Positions 8,464 to 18,386 of a stretch of DNA of 64,000 nucleotides are shown here, piece after piece. Below the pieces are notes generated by a model. That model saw only the letters and a program-made list of their open reading frames with translations, was not told the origin of the DNA and did no database searches. The number at the start of each line of letters is the position of its first letter. Positions within the stretch are counted from its first letter, which is position 1. Position numbers and translations under genes: made by a program. The DNA is from Streptomyces lateritius (lineage in GTDB: Bacteria > Actinomycetota > Actinomycetes > Streptomycetales > Streptomycetaceae): assembly GCF_014649715.1 (NCBI RefSeq), contig NZ_BMTO01000018.1:19010-83009 (forward strand), read 5' to 3'.

Positions 8464-9278
8464 TGCCCGAGGGGCACACGATCCACCGACTGGCCGCCGA
8501 CCACCGGGAACGGTTCGGCGGCCGGCCTGTGCGTGCCTCCAGCCCGCAGGGCAAGTTCGCGGACTCGGCGGCCCTGCTCGACGGCACGGTCCTGGAGACC
8601 ACCGAGGCCCACGGCAAGCACCTCTTCCTCGGCTTCGGCGGCCTCGGAGGGGAGTGGGTCCACATCCACCTGGGCCTCTTCGGCAAGGTGGACTTCGGCG
8701 ACGCCCCGGCGCCCCCGCCCACCGACACCGTGCGGCTGCGGCTCGCCAACGCGGAGTCGTACGTCGACCTGCGCGGCCCCACCACGTGCGCCCTCGTCAC
8801 GGACGCCGAGAAGCGCGCGATCCACGACCGCCTCGGCCCCGACCCGCTCCGGGACGGCGACGACCCGGACAAGGCGTGGCGCCGGATATCGAAGTCCCGC
8901 ACGACGATCGCGGCCCTGCTCATGGATCAGAAGATCGTCGCGGGCGTCGGCAACGTCTACCGCGCCGAGGTCCTCTTCCGGCACGGCATCGACCCGTACC
9001 GCCCGGGCAGGGACCTGACGTTGGGGGAGTGGCGGGCGATCTGGACGGACCTGGCCGCCCTGATGCGGGAGGGTGTCCGCCTCAACCGCATCGACACGGT
9101 CCGCCCCGAGCACACCCCCGAGGCGATGGGCCGCCCCCCGCGCGTGGACGACCACGGCGGCGAGGTCTACGTCTACCGCCGGGCCCACCAGCCCTGCCAC
9201 ATCTGTGCCACCGAGATCCGCACCGCCCCACTCTCCGCCCGCAACCTCTTCTGGTGCCCGGGCTGCCAACAGGCGTAG
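8463..9278 (+). CDS. nei: Fpg/Nei-family DNA glycosylase (endonuclease VIII type)
   Basis: 271 residues. It excises oxidised bases and cleaves the abasic site in base-excision repair. Catalytic Pro-Glu follow the initiator Met (MPEGHTIHRL); the helix-two-turn-helix is at LLMDQKIVAGVGNVYRAEV; and a C-terminal zinc finger is C-x2-C then C-x2-C (CHIC ... CPGC). The sequence resembles mycobacterial Nei1 (Rv2464c, recalled), which also follows rpiB. It ends 9 bp from the convergent eis-like gene, leaving no room for a normal terminator. Confidence 0.92.
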   Translation: MPEGHTIHRLAADHRERFGGRPVRASSPQGKFADSAALLDGTVLETTEAHGKHLFLGFGGLGGEWVHIHLGLFGKVDFGDAPAPPPTDTVRLRLANAESYVDLRGPTTCALVTDAEKRAIHDRLGPDPLRDGDDPDKAWRRISKSRTTIAALLMDQKIVAGVGNVYRAEVLFRHGIDPYRPGRDLTLGEWRAIWTDLAALMREGVRLNRIDTVRPEHTPEAMGRPPRVDDHGGEVYVYRRAHQPCHICATEIRTAPLSARNLFWCPGCQQA

Positions 9279-9287
9279 AGCCTCCGG

Positions 9288-10517
9288 CTAGAAGCCGTGG
9301 GGCAGCCACGGGGCGACCGGCGACCCGAACGCCACGGACGCCTCCAGCAGGGCCCCGGCCCTCAACTCCCGCACACGACCCGCCGCGGCCAGCGAGGTCA
9401 GGCCCACACCGCCCAGGTACGCCGCCCCCAACTCCCGTACCGACAGAGCCAGCTCCGCCGCCTCCTCCGTACGGGTGCACGTCGCGCCCTCCCTGCCGCC
9501 CGTCAGCCGCCAACGCCCCTCGTTCCACGGACAGAACGCGTCAGCGACCTCGAACACCATGTCCACCGGCGCCTGATAGCTCCGCGCCTCCAGCGCCGCG
9601 CCCACGTCCACCAGACGCACGTGCAACCCGTCCCGCTGGGTCGGCGCGCAGCGCCGGATGTCGCTCACCAGGTGCTGCCATCCGTCGTCCACCGGCCTGC
9701 TGTGGATCCGGACGGACGAGGTCAGGTCGATCGAGCAGAGGAACCGCCACAGCGCCGCCTCCGCCACCGGGTCCAGCGCCTCCAGGTCCTTCAGCAGCAC
9801 ACTGCCCTCGGCCCCGGTGTAGGACCACTCCGGCTTGACCGCGTACAGCGCGTACCCGACGACCTCCCCGTCCCGCTCCGCCAGCACGCACTGCCGCGGC
9901 GACGCGCCGCCCCGCTCCCCCTCCGGATCGAGGAGCGGCAAGCGCTCCCACCCCGGCTGCCGGGCCGGCATTCCCGGCCGCGCCGGGACCCGGCGCGCGT
10001 ACACCGCCTCGCGCTCCGCCGTGGACTTCGCCGGATCGGCCTGCCGCAGCACCACTTCGTCCGTGCCGTCCGGCACCGAAAGCCGCACCCGGGTCGTGTC
10101 GATCACCGCCCGGGTCGCGTACGCACCGATGCCGTAACCGAACCGTCCGTAGATCTCCGGCTCCGAGGCCGTCAGAACGGCCAGCGGCTCGCCCCCCGCC
10201 CGTACGTCGTCCAGCTGACGCCGCATCATCGAGGTGAGGATCCCGCGCCGCCGGTGCGTCGCGGCCACACCCACCATCGTGACGCCGGCCGTCGGCACGA
10301 TCGCCCCGCCCGGTACGGACAGCCGGAACGTGAACGCCCCCGCCGTACCGACACAGCGCTCGCCGTCCCATACACCGATCGAACGGTCGTGCTCGGTCAG
10401 TTCCCGCCAGAGGTTCCGCTCCTCGGGGGCGTCCGGGACACCGCCGAACGCGAGCTCCAGAGTCCCGTACCAGTCGTCCCACTCGCCGGGGTCGAGCACC
10501 CGAAGTTCCGTCGTCAT
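9288..10517 (-). CDS. eis: Eis-family GNAT N-acetyltransferase
   Basis: 409 residues with the tripartite Eis layout: N-terminal GNAT domain with the acetyl-CoA loop VAATHRRRGILTSMM (residues about 84-98), the IYGRFGYG segment supplying the catalytic tyrosine, a second degenerate GNAT domain, and an SCP2-like C-terminal domain ending in Phe, whose free carboxylate is used in catalysis in Eis enzymes. Eis proteins acetylate amines, including aminoglycosides, at multiple positions. The natural substrate here is unknown. It is convergent with nei and divergent from the phosphatase gene. Confidence 0.85.
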   Translation of the reverse strand: MTTELRVLDPGEWDDWYGTLELAFGGVPDAPEERNLWRELTEHDRSIGVWDGERCVGTAGAFTFRLSVPGGAIVPTAGVTMVGVAATHRRRGILTSMMRRQLDDVRAGGEPLAVLTASEPEIYGRFGYGIGAYATRAVIDTTRVRLSVPDGTDEVVLRQADPAKSTAEREAVYARRVPARPGMPARQPGWERLPLLDPEGERGGASPRQCVLAERDGEVVGYALYAVKPEWSYTGAEGSVLLKDLEALDPVAEAALWRFLCSIDLTSSVRIHSRPVDDGWQHLVSDIRRCAPTQRDGLHVRLVDVGAALEARSYQAPVDMVFEVADAFCPWNEGRWRLTGGREGATCTRTEEAAELALSVRELGAAYLGGVGLTSLAAAGRVRELRAGALLEASVAFGSPVAPWLPHGF

Positions 10518-10623
10518 ATGCCATCGATATCAGCGCGGACCGGACCGACGCGACCCGATTTCCCGCGCAATGTCTCAGGGGGCCCCTGCGCGAGGTCCGA
10601 CCGGATCGATAGGGTCCAGGCCA

Positions 10624-11766
10624 ATGGGAAATCGCGCGGGCGTCGCCTCGTACACGGCCCGGATGCGCAAGAGCGCACAGCGGGCGCGCATCGCGCTGCG
10701 CAGATCCGGTGTCGACTACTTCCGCGGTGAGGGCTCCGACTGGGTCGCCTTCGCCGGTCTGCTGCTCACCATCCCCGCGATCACCTGGGGAACGCTCACC
10801 AATCCGGTGTGGTGCTCGCCCGCCGCGCTCGTCCTGCCGATCGTGGCCGGCGGGCTGCTGCTCCGCCCCGCGAGCCTGCTCGGTCTGTACGCGACGGCCG
10901 CCGGCGCCCTGATCGTCGAGTCGGTCGTCCTCGGCCCGTACACGCAGGGCCCGGCCCGGGTCACGCCCGGAACGGTCCTGGTGGTCGCGGCCTGCGGACT
11001 CTTCGGACTGCTCATCGCCCAGTTCCGGGCCCGGGTCGGCGTGCCCTGGCGGCGCGGCGGAACCATGCTCTTCGACCTGCGCGAACGCATCCGGGTCCAG
11101 AGCGCCCTGCCCCGGCTTCCGCAGGGCTGGCACCGCGAGATGGCGCTGCGCCCGGCCGGCGGCCAGTCCTTCTCCGGCGACTTCGTCGTCGCGGCCCGTA
11201 CGAACGGCGGCCGGACGCTGGAGGTCCTCCTCACGGACGTCTCCGGCAAGGGCATGGACGCGGGCTCCCGCGCCCTGCTGCTCTCCGGCGCCTTCGGCGG
11301 CCTGCTCGGCTCGCTGCCGCCGCACGCCTTCCTCCCGGCCGCCAACGGCTATCTGCTCCGCCAGGACTGGGACGAGGGCTTCGCCACCTCGATCCACCTC
11401 GTCCTCGACCTGGAGTCGGGGGACTACGAACTGCTCTCCGCCGGCCACCTGCCCGCACTCCAGCTCCACGCGGGCAGCGGACGCTGGGAGGAGAAGAGCG
11501 GCGAGGGCCCGCTCCTCGGCGTCTACGACGGCGCGGAATTCCACCCCGTCAAGGGCTCGCTCCTCCCCGGTGACGTGCTGATGCTCTTCACCGACGGGCT
11601 CGTGGAGTCCGCGGACCGGGACATCGCCGAGGGCATCGACCGCCTGACCGGCGAGGCCGACCGCTACGTCGCCTCCGGCTTCGAGGGCGCGGCCTGGCAC
11701 CTGATCGAAGCCTGTGCGAAGGACGTCAACGACGACCGCGCCCTGCTCCTGATCAGCCGCCGCTGA
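10624..11766 (+). CDS. Membrane-anchored PP2C/SpoIIE-type serine phosphatase
   Basis: 380 residues from ATG 10624, supported by TAGGGT at 10610-10615 eight bases upstream (leaderless); an internal ATG at 10663 is the alternative. The N-terminal third has three or four membrane helices; the C-terminal half is a SpoIIE/PP2C domain with metal-binding acidic motifs in FSGDFVVAAR, LLTDVSGKGMDA, LFTDGLVES and NDDRALLLI. Enzymes of this class dephosphorylate anti-anti-sigma factors in partner-switch stress and development pathways, but no sigma or anti-sigma gene is nearby. There is no separate sensor domain, so input may come through the membrane part. Confidence 0.85.
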   Translation: MGNRAGVASYTARMRKSAQRARIALRRSGVDYFRGEGSDWVAFAGLLLTIPAITWGTLTNPVWCSPAALVLPIVAGGLLLRPASLLGLYATAAGALIVESVVLGPYTQGPARVTPGTVLVVAACGLFGLLIAQFRARVGVPWRRGGTMLFDLRERIRVQSALPRLPQGWHREMALRPAGGQSFSGDFVVAARTNGGRTLEVLLTDVSGKGMDAGSRALLLSGAFGGLLGSLPPHAFLPAANGYLLRQDWDEGFATSIHLVLDLESGDYELLSAGHLPALQLHAGSGRWEEKSGEGPLLGVYDGAEFHPVKGSLLPGDVLMLFTDGLVESADRDIAEGIDRLTGEADRYVASGFEGAAWHLIEACAKDVNDDRALLLISRR

Positions 11767-11924
11767 GGTGCCCGGCCGCGCCGGATCGGCGTGATCTTGG
11801 GCACGACGGTTCGTCACAACCCAGCATGGGCAAGGGGGTTGATGGCACGATGGATGCAGCGGGGGGTGCGGTGCGACGTGCACCCCGGTGGGCAAGGCGG
11901 GACCGACCGAGGGTGTGATCAGTT

Positions 11925-12119
11925 GTGGCCATTTCACTGTCTGTGGTGTTGCTGTTGGCAATCATCCTGGTGGTGCTGATCCGCGGTGGAAACCTCAAGG
12001 GCGGCCCGGCCGTCGTCGCGGTGCTCTTCGGCTTCTTCCTCGCCTCCACGGGCATGGCCGACGACATCCAGCGCTTCCTCGACTCGATAACGCAGACCGT
12101 CGGCTCCATCAAGTTCTGA
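11925..12119 (+). CDS. Small two-helix membrane protein, unknown function
   Basis: 64 residues from GTG 11925. An N-terminal hydrophobic helix (ISLSVVLLLAIILVVLIRGG), a short GNLKGG turn, a second helix (AVVAVLFGFFLASTGMA) and an amphipathic tail (DDIQRFLDSITQTVGSIKF). I recognise no named family. A terminator follows 17 bp downstream. Clean codon usage, a strong hairpin after it and no overlap with other genes argue that it is real. Confidence 0.65.
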   Translation: MAISLSVVLLLAIILVVLIRGGNLKGGPAVVAVLFGFFLASTGMADDIQRFLDSITQTVGSIKF

Positions 12120-12135
12120 GCCCGGCGAACCGACG

Positions 12136-12167
12136 ACGGGCCCCCGCCGACACCGGCGGAGGCCCGT
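12136..12167 (+). terminator. Terminator after the small membrane protein gene
   Basis: Fourteen-base arms 12136-12149 and 12154-12167 around a 4-nt loop, 17 bp past the stop codon. Confidence 0.75.
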
Positions 12168-12256
12168 GAACGCGCCGGAGCGCGTCGGAAGAAGGAGACG
12201 CCCACTCAGCGGCGGGGGCCTCTGACCAGGGGGACGGACACGGGCGCGTGAAAAAA

Positions 12257-12293
12257 CCTCCGGCCCGGTCCCTCGGAAGGGGCCGGGCCGGAG
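12257..12293 (-). terminator. Rho-independent terminator of tRNA-Gly
   Basis: GC-rich stem (about 15 bp) followed, on the minus strand, by six T residues (A-tract 12251-12256). A classic terminator with U-tract is rare in this genome; it lies just 3' of tRNA-Gly. Confidence 0.85.
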
Positions 12294-12297
12294 GCCG

Positions 12298-12371
12298 TGG
12301 AGCGGGCGACGGGAATCGAACCCGCGTAGCTAGTTTGGAAGACTAGGGCTCTACCATTGAGCTACGCCCGC
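12298..12371 (-). tRNA. tRNA-Gly (anticodon TCC)
   Basis: Minus strand cloverleaf: acceptor GCGGGCG pairs with CGCCCGC, D-arm GCTCAATGGTAGAGC, anticodon loop CTTCCAA with TCC, T-arm GGGTTCGATTCCC. Discriminator T followed by an encoded CCA. Confidence 0.95.
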
Positions 12372-12503
12372 ACAGGTCGCGCCGCAGGTCACGTGGGCCG
12401 CGGCACGGACAGCATCGTAGCGGGTCATGGGCGGTTCCCGCACGCCCCTCGGAAACGGGGGCGTCGCACTGTCTCCGTGCATGTACCCTACGTGTCGCAC
12501 CGA

Positions 12504-12580
12504 CGGGGTGTGGCGCAGCTTGGTAGCGCGTCCGCTTTGGGAGCGGAAGGCCGTGGGTTCAAATCCCGCCACCCCGACCA
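12504..12580 (+). tRNA. tRNA-Pro (anticodon TGG)
   Basis: Acceptor CGGGGTG/CACCCCG, D-arm with GGCGCAGCTTGGTAGCGC, anticodon loop TTTGGGA containing TGG, T-arm GGGTTCAAATCCC, then discriminator A with encoded CCA. Divergent from tRNA-Gly and about 170 bp upstream of tig. Confidence 0.95.
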
Positions 12581-12748
12581 CTTCGTCGACGGACGCGGAA
12601 TACAAGATCGCGTTGTAGGCCGCGTCCCGCATGCGGTTACTATGCAAGCTGCGTGCCCGTGTGTCTCTCTGACCGGGGCCGATCGGCCGGAACCGCCGAC
12701 AAGCGGCCTCGGCAGAATCCAAGAATCAGCCACCAAGGAGACCGAACC

Positions 12749-14134
12749 GTGAAGAGCGCCGTGGAGACCCTGAACCCGACCCGGGTTCGGCTCACTGTCG
12801 AGGTGCCCTTCGAGGAGCTCAAGGACAGCCTCGACGCGGCGTACAAGAAGATCAACCAGCAGGTCACGGTCAAGGGCTTCCGCAAGGGCAAGATCCCGGC
12901 TCGTGTGATCGACCAGCGGTTCGGCCGTGGTGCGGTGCTGGAGGAGGCCGTCAACGACGCGCTCCCGAAGTTCTACACCGAGGCCGTGAACGAGGCCGAG
13001 GTCAACCCGCTGGGCCAGCCCGAGGTCGACATCACCGAGCTGAAGGACGGCGAGCTGCTGGCCTTCACCGCCGAGGTCGACATCCGCCCGACGATCGAGA
13101 TCCCGGACTACTCCGGCATCGAGGTCACCGTCGACGCGGTCGAGGTCACCGACGAGGACGTCGAGAAGTCCGTCGAGCAGCTGCGCGAGCGCTTCGCCTC
13201 CACCAACCCGGTCGAGCGCCCCGCCGCCGACGGTGACGTCGTCACCATCGACCTCGAGGCCAAGGTCGACGGCGAGGTCCTGCCCGACGGTGTCGCCCAG
13301 GGCGTCTCGTACACCATCGGTTCCGGCGAGCTCCTCGACGGCATCGACGAGGCCGTGACCGGCCTGGAGGCCGGCGGCGAGGCCACCTTCACCTCGCAGC
13401 TGAAGGGCGGCTCCGCCGAGGGCAAGGACGCCGAGGTCACCGTCAAGGTCACCGCCGTCGCCGCCCGTGAGCTCCCCGAGCTGGACGACGACTTCGCGCA
13501 GCTCGCGTCGGAGTTCGACACCCTCGACGAGCTCAAGGCCGACAGCCGCAAGCGCCTCGAGAACATGAAGCAGTTCGACCAGGCCACCCAGGCCCAGGAG
13601 CGCGTCCTCGACGAGCTGCTGAAGCTGGCGGAGGTCCCGATCCCCGAGAAGCTCCTCGAGGACGAGATCAACACCCGCAAGCACAACCTGGAGCACCACC
13701 AGCTCGGCCAGATGGGCCTGACCCTCGAGAAGTACCTGGAGATCCAGGGCAAGACCGAGGAAGAGTTCCTGGCGGAGACCAAGGAGCAGGCCGAGAAGGG
13801 CATCAAGACGCAGTTCGTCCTCGATGAGCTCGTCAACAAGGAGAAGCTCAACGTCAGCCAGGAGGAGCTCACCGAGCACCTCATGCGCCGCGCCGCCTCC
13901 TCCGGCATGAGCCCCGACCAGTTCGCCCAGGCCGTCGTCGAGGGTGGCCAGGTGCCGATGCTCGTCGGCGAGGTCGCCCGCGGCAAGGCCCTCGCGGTCG
14001 TCGTCGAGGCCGCCAAGGTCGTCGACACCAACGGTGAGACCGTCGACCTCGAGGACGACGAGGACGAGGTCGAGGCCGCCGCCGAGGCGGTCGAGGCCGT
14101 CACCGGCGACGCCGAGGAGAAGAACGAGGCCTGA
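12749..14134 (+). CDS. tig: Trigger factor (ribosome-associated chaperone / prolyl isomerase)
   Basis: 461 residues from GTG 12749, with AAGGAG at 12734-12739. Domain order: N-terminal ribosome-binding domain (residues 1-115, containing KGFRKGKIPARVI, the family's GFRxGxxP ribosome-docking loop), FKBP-type isomerase domain (about 150-240), and the C-terminal helical chaperone arms. The last 30 residues are unusually acidic (VDLEDDEDEVEAAAEAVE). It binds nascent chains at the exit tunnel. It precedes clpP1-clpP2-clpX as in most bacteria but is separated from them by a terminator at 14152. Confidence 0.97.
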   Translation: MKSAVETLNPTRVRLTVEVPFEELKDSLDAAYKKINQQVTVKGFRKGKIPARVIDQRFGRGAVLEEAVNDALPKFYTEAVNEAEVNPLGQPEVDITELKDGELLAFTAEVDIRPTIEIPDYSGIEVTVDAVEVTDEDVEKSVEQLRERFASTNPVERPAADGDVVTIDLEAKVDGEVLPDGVAQGVSYTIGSGELLDGIDEAVTGLEAGGEATFTSQLKGGSAEGKDAEVTVKVTAVAARELPELDDDFAQLASEFDTLDELKADSRKRLENMKQFDQATQAQERVLDELLKLAEVPIPEKLLEDEINTRKHNLEHHQLGQMGLTLEKYLEIQGKTEEEFLAETKEQAEKGIKTQFVLDELVNKEKLNVSQEELTEHLMRRAASSGMSPDQFAQAVVEGGQVPMLVGEVARGKALAVVVEAAKVVDTNGETVDLEDDEDEVEAAAEAVEAVTGDAEEKNEA

Positions 14135-14151
14135 GCCTCGCGCTGAACCCG

Positions 14152-14195
14152 GTCCACGGGCCCGGTCGCACTGCGGTGCGCCCGGGCCCGTGGAC
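14152..14195 (+). terminator. tig terminator
   Basis: Arms 14152-14165 and 14182-14195, perfectly complementary, with a 16-nt loop, 17 bp past the tig stop. Confidence 0.8.
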
Positions 14196-14230
14196 GTATG
14201 CGCGCGGACCCGGCCCCGCCCTCAACTACC

Positions 14231-14247
14231 TTGCGCTCCCAGCGAAC
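14231..14247. promoter_or_regulatory. Candidate ClgR operator in the clpP1P2 promoter region
   Basis: The core CGCT-CCC-AGCGAAC (14234-14247) fits the actinobacterial ClgR motif CGCY-N3-RGCG with a good right flank (AAC); the left flank is weaker. ClgR activates clpP1P2 in Streptomyces and corynebacteria. It is about 135 bp before the clpP1 start. Confidence 0.45.
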
Positions 14248-14379
14248 AGTTCGGGAAGCGGGATGGTGTTGTCCTACCTGCGCGTTAGGGTCCATGAATA
14301 CGAGGGCAGGGTCGTACCCCGTCCCCAGTACGAGAGACGCTGAGACGGCCGGAGCCGTCAGAGACGAGCAGGTGGATAC

Positions 14380-14997
14380 GTGACGAATCTGATGCCTTAC
14401 GCCGCGGGTGAGCCGTCCATCGGTGGCGGCCTCGGCGACCATGTCTACAACCGGCTGCTCGGCGAGCGCATCATCTTCCTCGGCCAGCAGGTCGACGACG
14501 AGATCGCCAACAAGATCACCGCGCAGATGCTGCTCCTTGCCGCCGATCCGGACAAGGACATCTACCTGTACATCAACAGCCCCGGTGGCTCGGTGACGGC
14601 CGGCATGGCCATCTACGACACCATGCAGTACATCCCCAACGACGTCGTCACCATCGGTATGGGCATGGCGGCCTCCATGGGCCAGTTCCTGCTGACCGGC
14701 GGCGCCGACGGCAAGCGCTTCGCGCTGCCGAACACCGACATCCTGATGCACCAGGGCTCCGCCGGCATCGGTGGTACGGCCTCGGACATCAAGATCCAGG
14801 CCGAGTACCTCCTTCGTACCAAGAGGCGCATGGCCGAGATCACCGCGCTGCATTCCGGTCAGACCGTCGAGGCGATCATCCGCGACGGCGACCGCGACCG
14901 CTGGTTCACCGCGGAGGAGGCCAAGGAGTACGGCCTCATCGACGAGATCATCTCTGCCGCTTCGGGCGTTCCGGGCGGCGGCGGCACGGGCGCCTGA
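14380..14997 (+). CDS. clpP1: ATP-dependent Clp protease proteolytic subunit 1
   Basis: 205 residues from GTG 14380. Serine peptidase of the ClpP family; nucleophile Ser99 in MGMAASMGQ, His124 in LMHQGS and an Asp in the C-terminal third complete the triad. It assembles with ClpP2 into a barrel fed by ClpX or ClpC. The N-terminal MTNLMPYAAGEP is a propeptide removed on maturation in this family. In streptomycetes clpP1P2 is the main housekeeping pair, activated by ClgR, and loss induces clpP3P4 (known biology). Confidence 0.97.
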   Translation: MTNLMPYAAGEPSIGGGLGDHVYNRLLGERIIFLGQQVDDEIANKITAQMLLLAADPDKDIYLYINSPGGSVTAGMAIYDTMQYIPNDVVTIGMGMAASMGQFLLTGGADGKRFALPNTDILMHQGSAGIGGTASDIKIQAEYLLRTKRRMAEITALHSGQTVEAIIRDGDRDRWFTAEEAKEYGLIDEIISAASGVPGGGGTGA

Positions 14998-15049
14998 GCG
15001 CCCGAGGCCCTACCGCACCGAAGCCAAAGCCCCGCTGAACGCCACCAGG

Positions 15050-15736
15050 ATGGTGAACAACCCCATGAACGCGATGCCCCCGACCTTCTCCGCGAGCGGC
15101 CTCTACACCGGCCCCCAGGTGGACAACCGGTACGTCGTCCCGCGCTTCGTCGAGCGCACCTCGCAGGGCGTGCGCGAGTACGACCCGTACGCCAAGCTCT
15201 TCGAGGAGCGCGTGATCTTCCTCGGCGTGCAGATCGACGACGCCTCCGCCAACGACGTCATGGCCCAGCTGCTGTGCCTGGAGTCGATGGACCCCGACCG
15301 CGACATCTCGATCTACATCAACAGCCCCGGTGGCTCCTTCACCGCGCTGACCGCCATCTACGACACCATGCAGTTCGTGAAGCCGGACATCCAGACGGTC
15401 TGCATGGGCCAGGCGGCCTCCGCCGCGGCCGTGCTGCTCGCCGCGGGTACGCCCGGCAAGCGGATGGCCCTGCCGAACGCCCGCGTGCTGATCCACCAGC
15501 CCTCGGGCGGCACCGGCCGTGAGCAGCTCTCCGACCTGGAGATCGCGGCCAACGAGATCCTGCGGATGCGCACCCAGCTGGAAGAGATGCTGGCCAAGCA
15601 CTCCTCGACGCCGATCGAGAAGATCCGCGACGACATCGAGCGCGACAAGATCCTGACCGCCGAGGACGCCCTGGCGTACGGTCTCGTCGACCAGATCGTC
15701 TCGACCCGCAAGAGCACGGCCGCCGCGGCAGCCTGA
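15050..15736 (+). CDS. clpP2: ATP-dependent Clp protease proteolytic subunit 2
   Basis: 228 residues from ATG 15050; ATG 15065 is a possible alternative, and neither has a strong ribosome site. Catalytic Ser124 (GQAASAAAV) and His149 (LIHQPSGG) are present. It lies 52 bp after clpP1 and is almost certainly co-transcribed. ClpP1 and ClpP2 form mixed 14-mers in actinobacteria, with ClpX docking on the ClpP2 face. The N-terminal 25 residues (MNAMPPTFSASGLYTGPQVDNR) are a presumptive propeptide. Confidence 0.96.
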   Translation: MVNNPMNAMPPTFSASGLYTGPQVDNRYVVPRFVERTSQGVREYDPYAKLFEERVIFLGVQIDDASANDVMAQLLCLESMDPDRDISIYINSPGGSFTALTAIYDTMQFVKPDIQTVCMGQAASAAAVLLAAGTPGKRMALPNARVLIHQPSGGTGREQLSDLEIAANEILRMRTQLEEMLAKHSSTPIEKIRDDIERDKILTAEDALAYGLVDQIVSTRKSTAAAAA

Positions 15737-15912
15737 CGCTCGACCTTCCCCTGGCACGGGGAACAGGGTGGGAATCATGGCGCCATGGCGCATTCCCGTT
15801 CATGTGAACCGTGCCAAGGGGGGCCCGAACGGGGGGCCCGGCAAGGTACCGTCGAATATGAGGCACCAGGAGTCGCTGAACCAAGCACTCCCAGGCGAAG
15901 GGGAAGCACCTC

Positions 15913-17196
<1,284 letters not shown>

Positions 17197-17229
17197 GCCG
17201 AGAACGGCGCACGGAACGGCAGACGAACA

Positions 17230-17263
17230 GGAGGGGGTCCCGCCCGAAGGCGGGACCCCCTCC
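17230..17263. terminator. Bidirectional terminator between clpX and the PGQ-rich gene
   Basis: Perfect 15-bp stem (17230-17244 with 17249-17263) capped by a CGAA tetraloop between convergent genes. Confidence 0.9.
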
Positions 17264-17282
17264 GTCATGTCCGTTCCGGCGC

Positions 17283-18248
17283 TCAGACCTTGACGCGGAC
17301 CTCCTTGCGGAACTTCGCGGTGATGGCGGCGGCGTCCTCCATGCTGCCTGCCTTGCCCGCGGCCATCGAGGCCATGTCCATCGGCGTCACGAAGCCCACG
17401 GTGCTGTGGTCGGCCCACACGCAGACCGTCATGGTGAACGCCGGTGTCGAGCTGGCGGCGTCGGCCTTGGTCTTCGCCTGCTGGCACTTGAGGACCGCGC
17501 CCTCGAGCTCGGCCGGCTTGTACTCCTGCGGGCTGCCGACCAGTTGCGGCTCGTCCGCCTTGTCCTTGTCCTTGTCGGCCTCCGCCTTGATGCTGGCGAA
17601 GACGTTGTCGACCACCTTCTCCGGGTCGTCGATCTCGCCGTAGAGGCCGCTGAAGGAGATCAGCTTGTTGCCGAGCGGGTTCGCCTTGTCCGTCACCTGG
17701 TAAGCGGCGCTGACGTTCGTGGCGTTCTTGACGCCGTTCTGCTTGGCCTCCTTGAGGGAGTCCTTGTCGCCCGCGCCGTCGGTGCCGGGCTTCTTCTGGT
17801 ACTCGCCGAGCACCGTCTCCGGGGTGATCAGCTTGTGCGGGCCGTCGTCCGCGACCGAGGAACCGCCGCCACCGGCGGTGAAGTACCAGGCGCCGCCGGC
17901 GATCAGCGCGAGCGCCACGACCGCACCGCCGATGATCAGGCCGGTCTTCGACTTCTTCGGGGCCGGCGGGGGCGGCGGGTAGCCGCCGGGGCCCTGGGGA
18001 GCGCCGTACGGGGGCTGCTGGCCGTACGGGCCCGGCTGCTGGGGCTGCTGGGGGTAGCCGTAGGGCGGCTGCTGCGGCGGCACACCCTGGGGCGCCTGCT
18101 GGGGGTAGCCGTAACCGGGCTGGGGCGCCTGCGGCTGCTGGCCGTAAGGACCGGGCTGCTGCCCGTACGGACCAGGCTGGCCCGGCTGACCGTACGGCCC
18201 GGGCTGCTGGGGCTGACCGCCGTACGGACCCGGCTGGTTGTAGCTCAT
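17283..18248 (-). CDS. Membrane-anchored protein with Pro/Gly/Gln/Tyr-rich cytoplasmic tail
   Basis: 321 residues from ATG 18248. Residues 1-95 are a low-complexity tail built of PGPYGQQ-type repeats; PAPKKSK precedes one membrane helix (LIIGGAVVALALIAGGAWYF, about 105-125); the remaining 195 residues are outside the cell and contain two cysteines (LKCQQ, TVCVWAD) that could form a disulfide. Such PGQ tails are common on actinobacterial membrane proteins and may mediate condensation or binding to WW-like or Tyr-recognising partners. No named family is recognised. It is divergent from valS. Confidence 0.7.
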   Translation of the reverse strand: MSYNQPGPYGGQPQQPGPYGQPGQPGPYGQQPGPYGQQPQAPQPGYGYPQQAPQGVPPQQPPYGYPQQPQQPGPYGQQPPYGAPQGPGGYPPPPPAPKKSKTGLIIGGAVVALALIAGGAWYFTAGGGGSSVADDGPHKLITPETVLGEYQKKPGTDGAGDKDSLKEAKQNGVKNATNVSAAYQVTDKANPLGNKLISFSGLYGEIDDPEKVVDNVFASIKAEADKDKDKADEPQLVGSPQEYKPAELEGAVLKCQQAKTKADAASSTPAFTMTVCVWADHSTVGFVTPMDMASMAAGKAGSMEDAAAITAKFRKEVRVKV

Positions 18249-18374
18249 GGACAGGTTCCCCTCACAGGATGTTTATGCGTAGCGGACATCCTGTCGGAAC
18301 CGCCGTCGTGCCGGGGCGGCGGGGGGCACACCGTTACCGAACAATCGAGTTTCAGGACCACCCCGCCGCACCCC

Positions 18375-18380
18375 TAAACT
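18375..18380 (+). promoter_or_regulatory. -10 box of the leaderless valS promoter
   Basis: TAAACT ends 6 nt before the GTG at 18387; a transcript beginning at the start codon is expected. Confidence 0.55.
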
Positions 18381-18386
18381 GACCCC

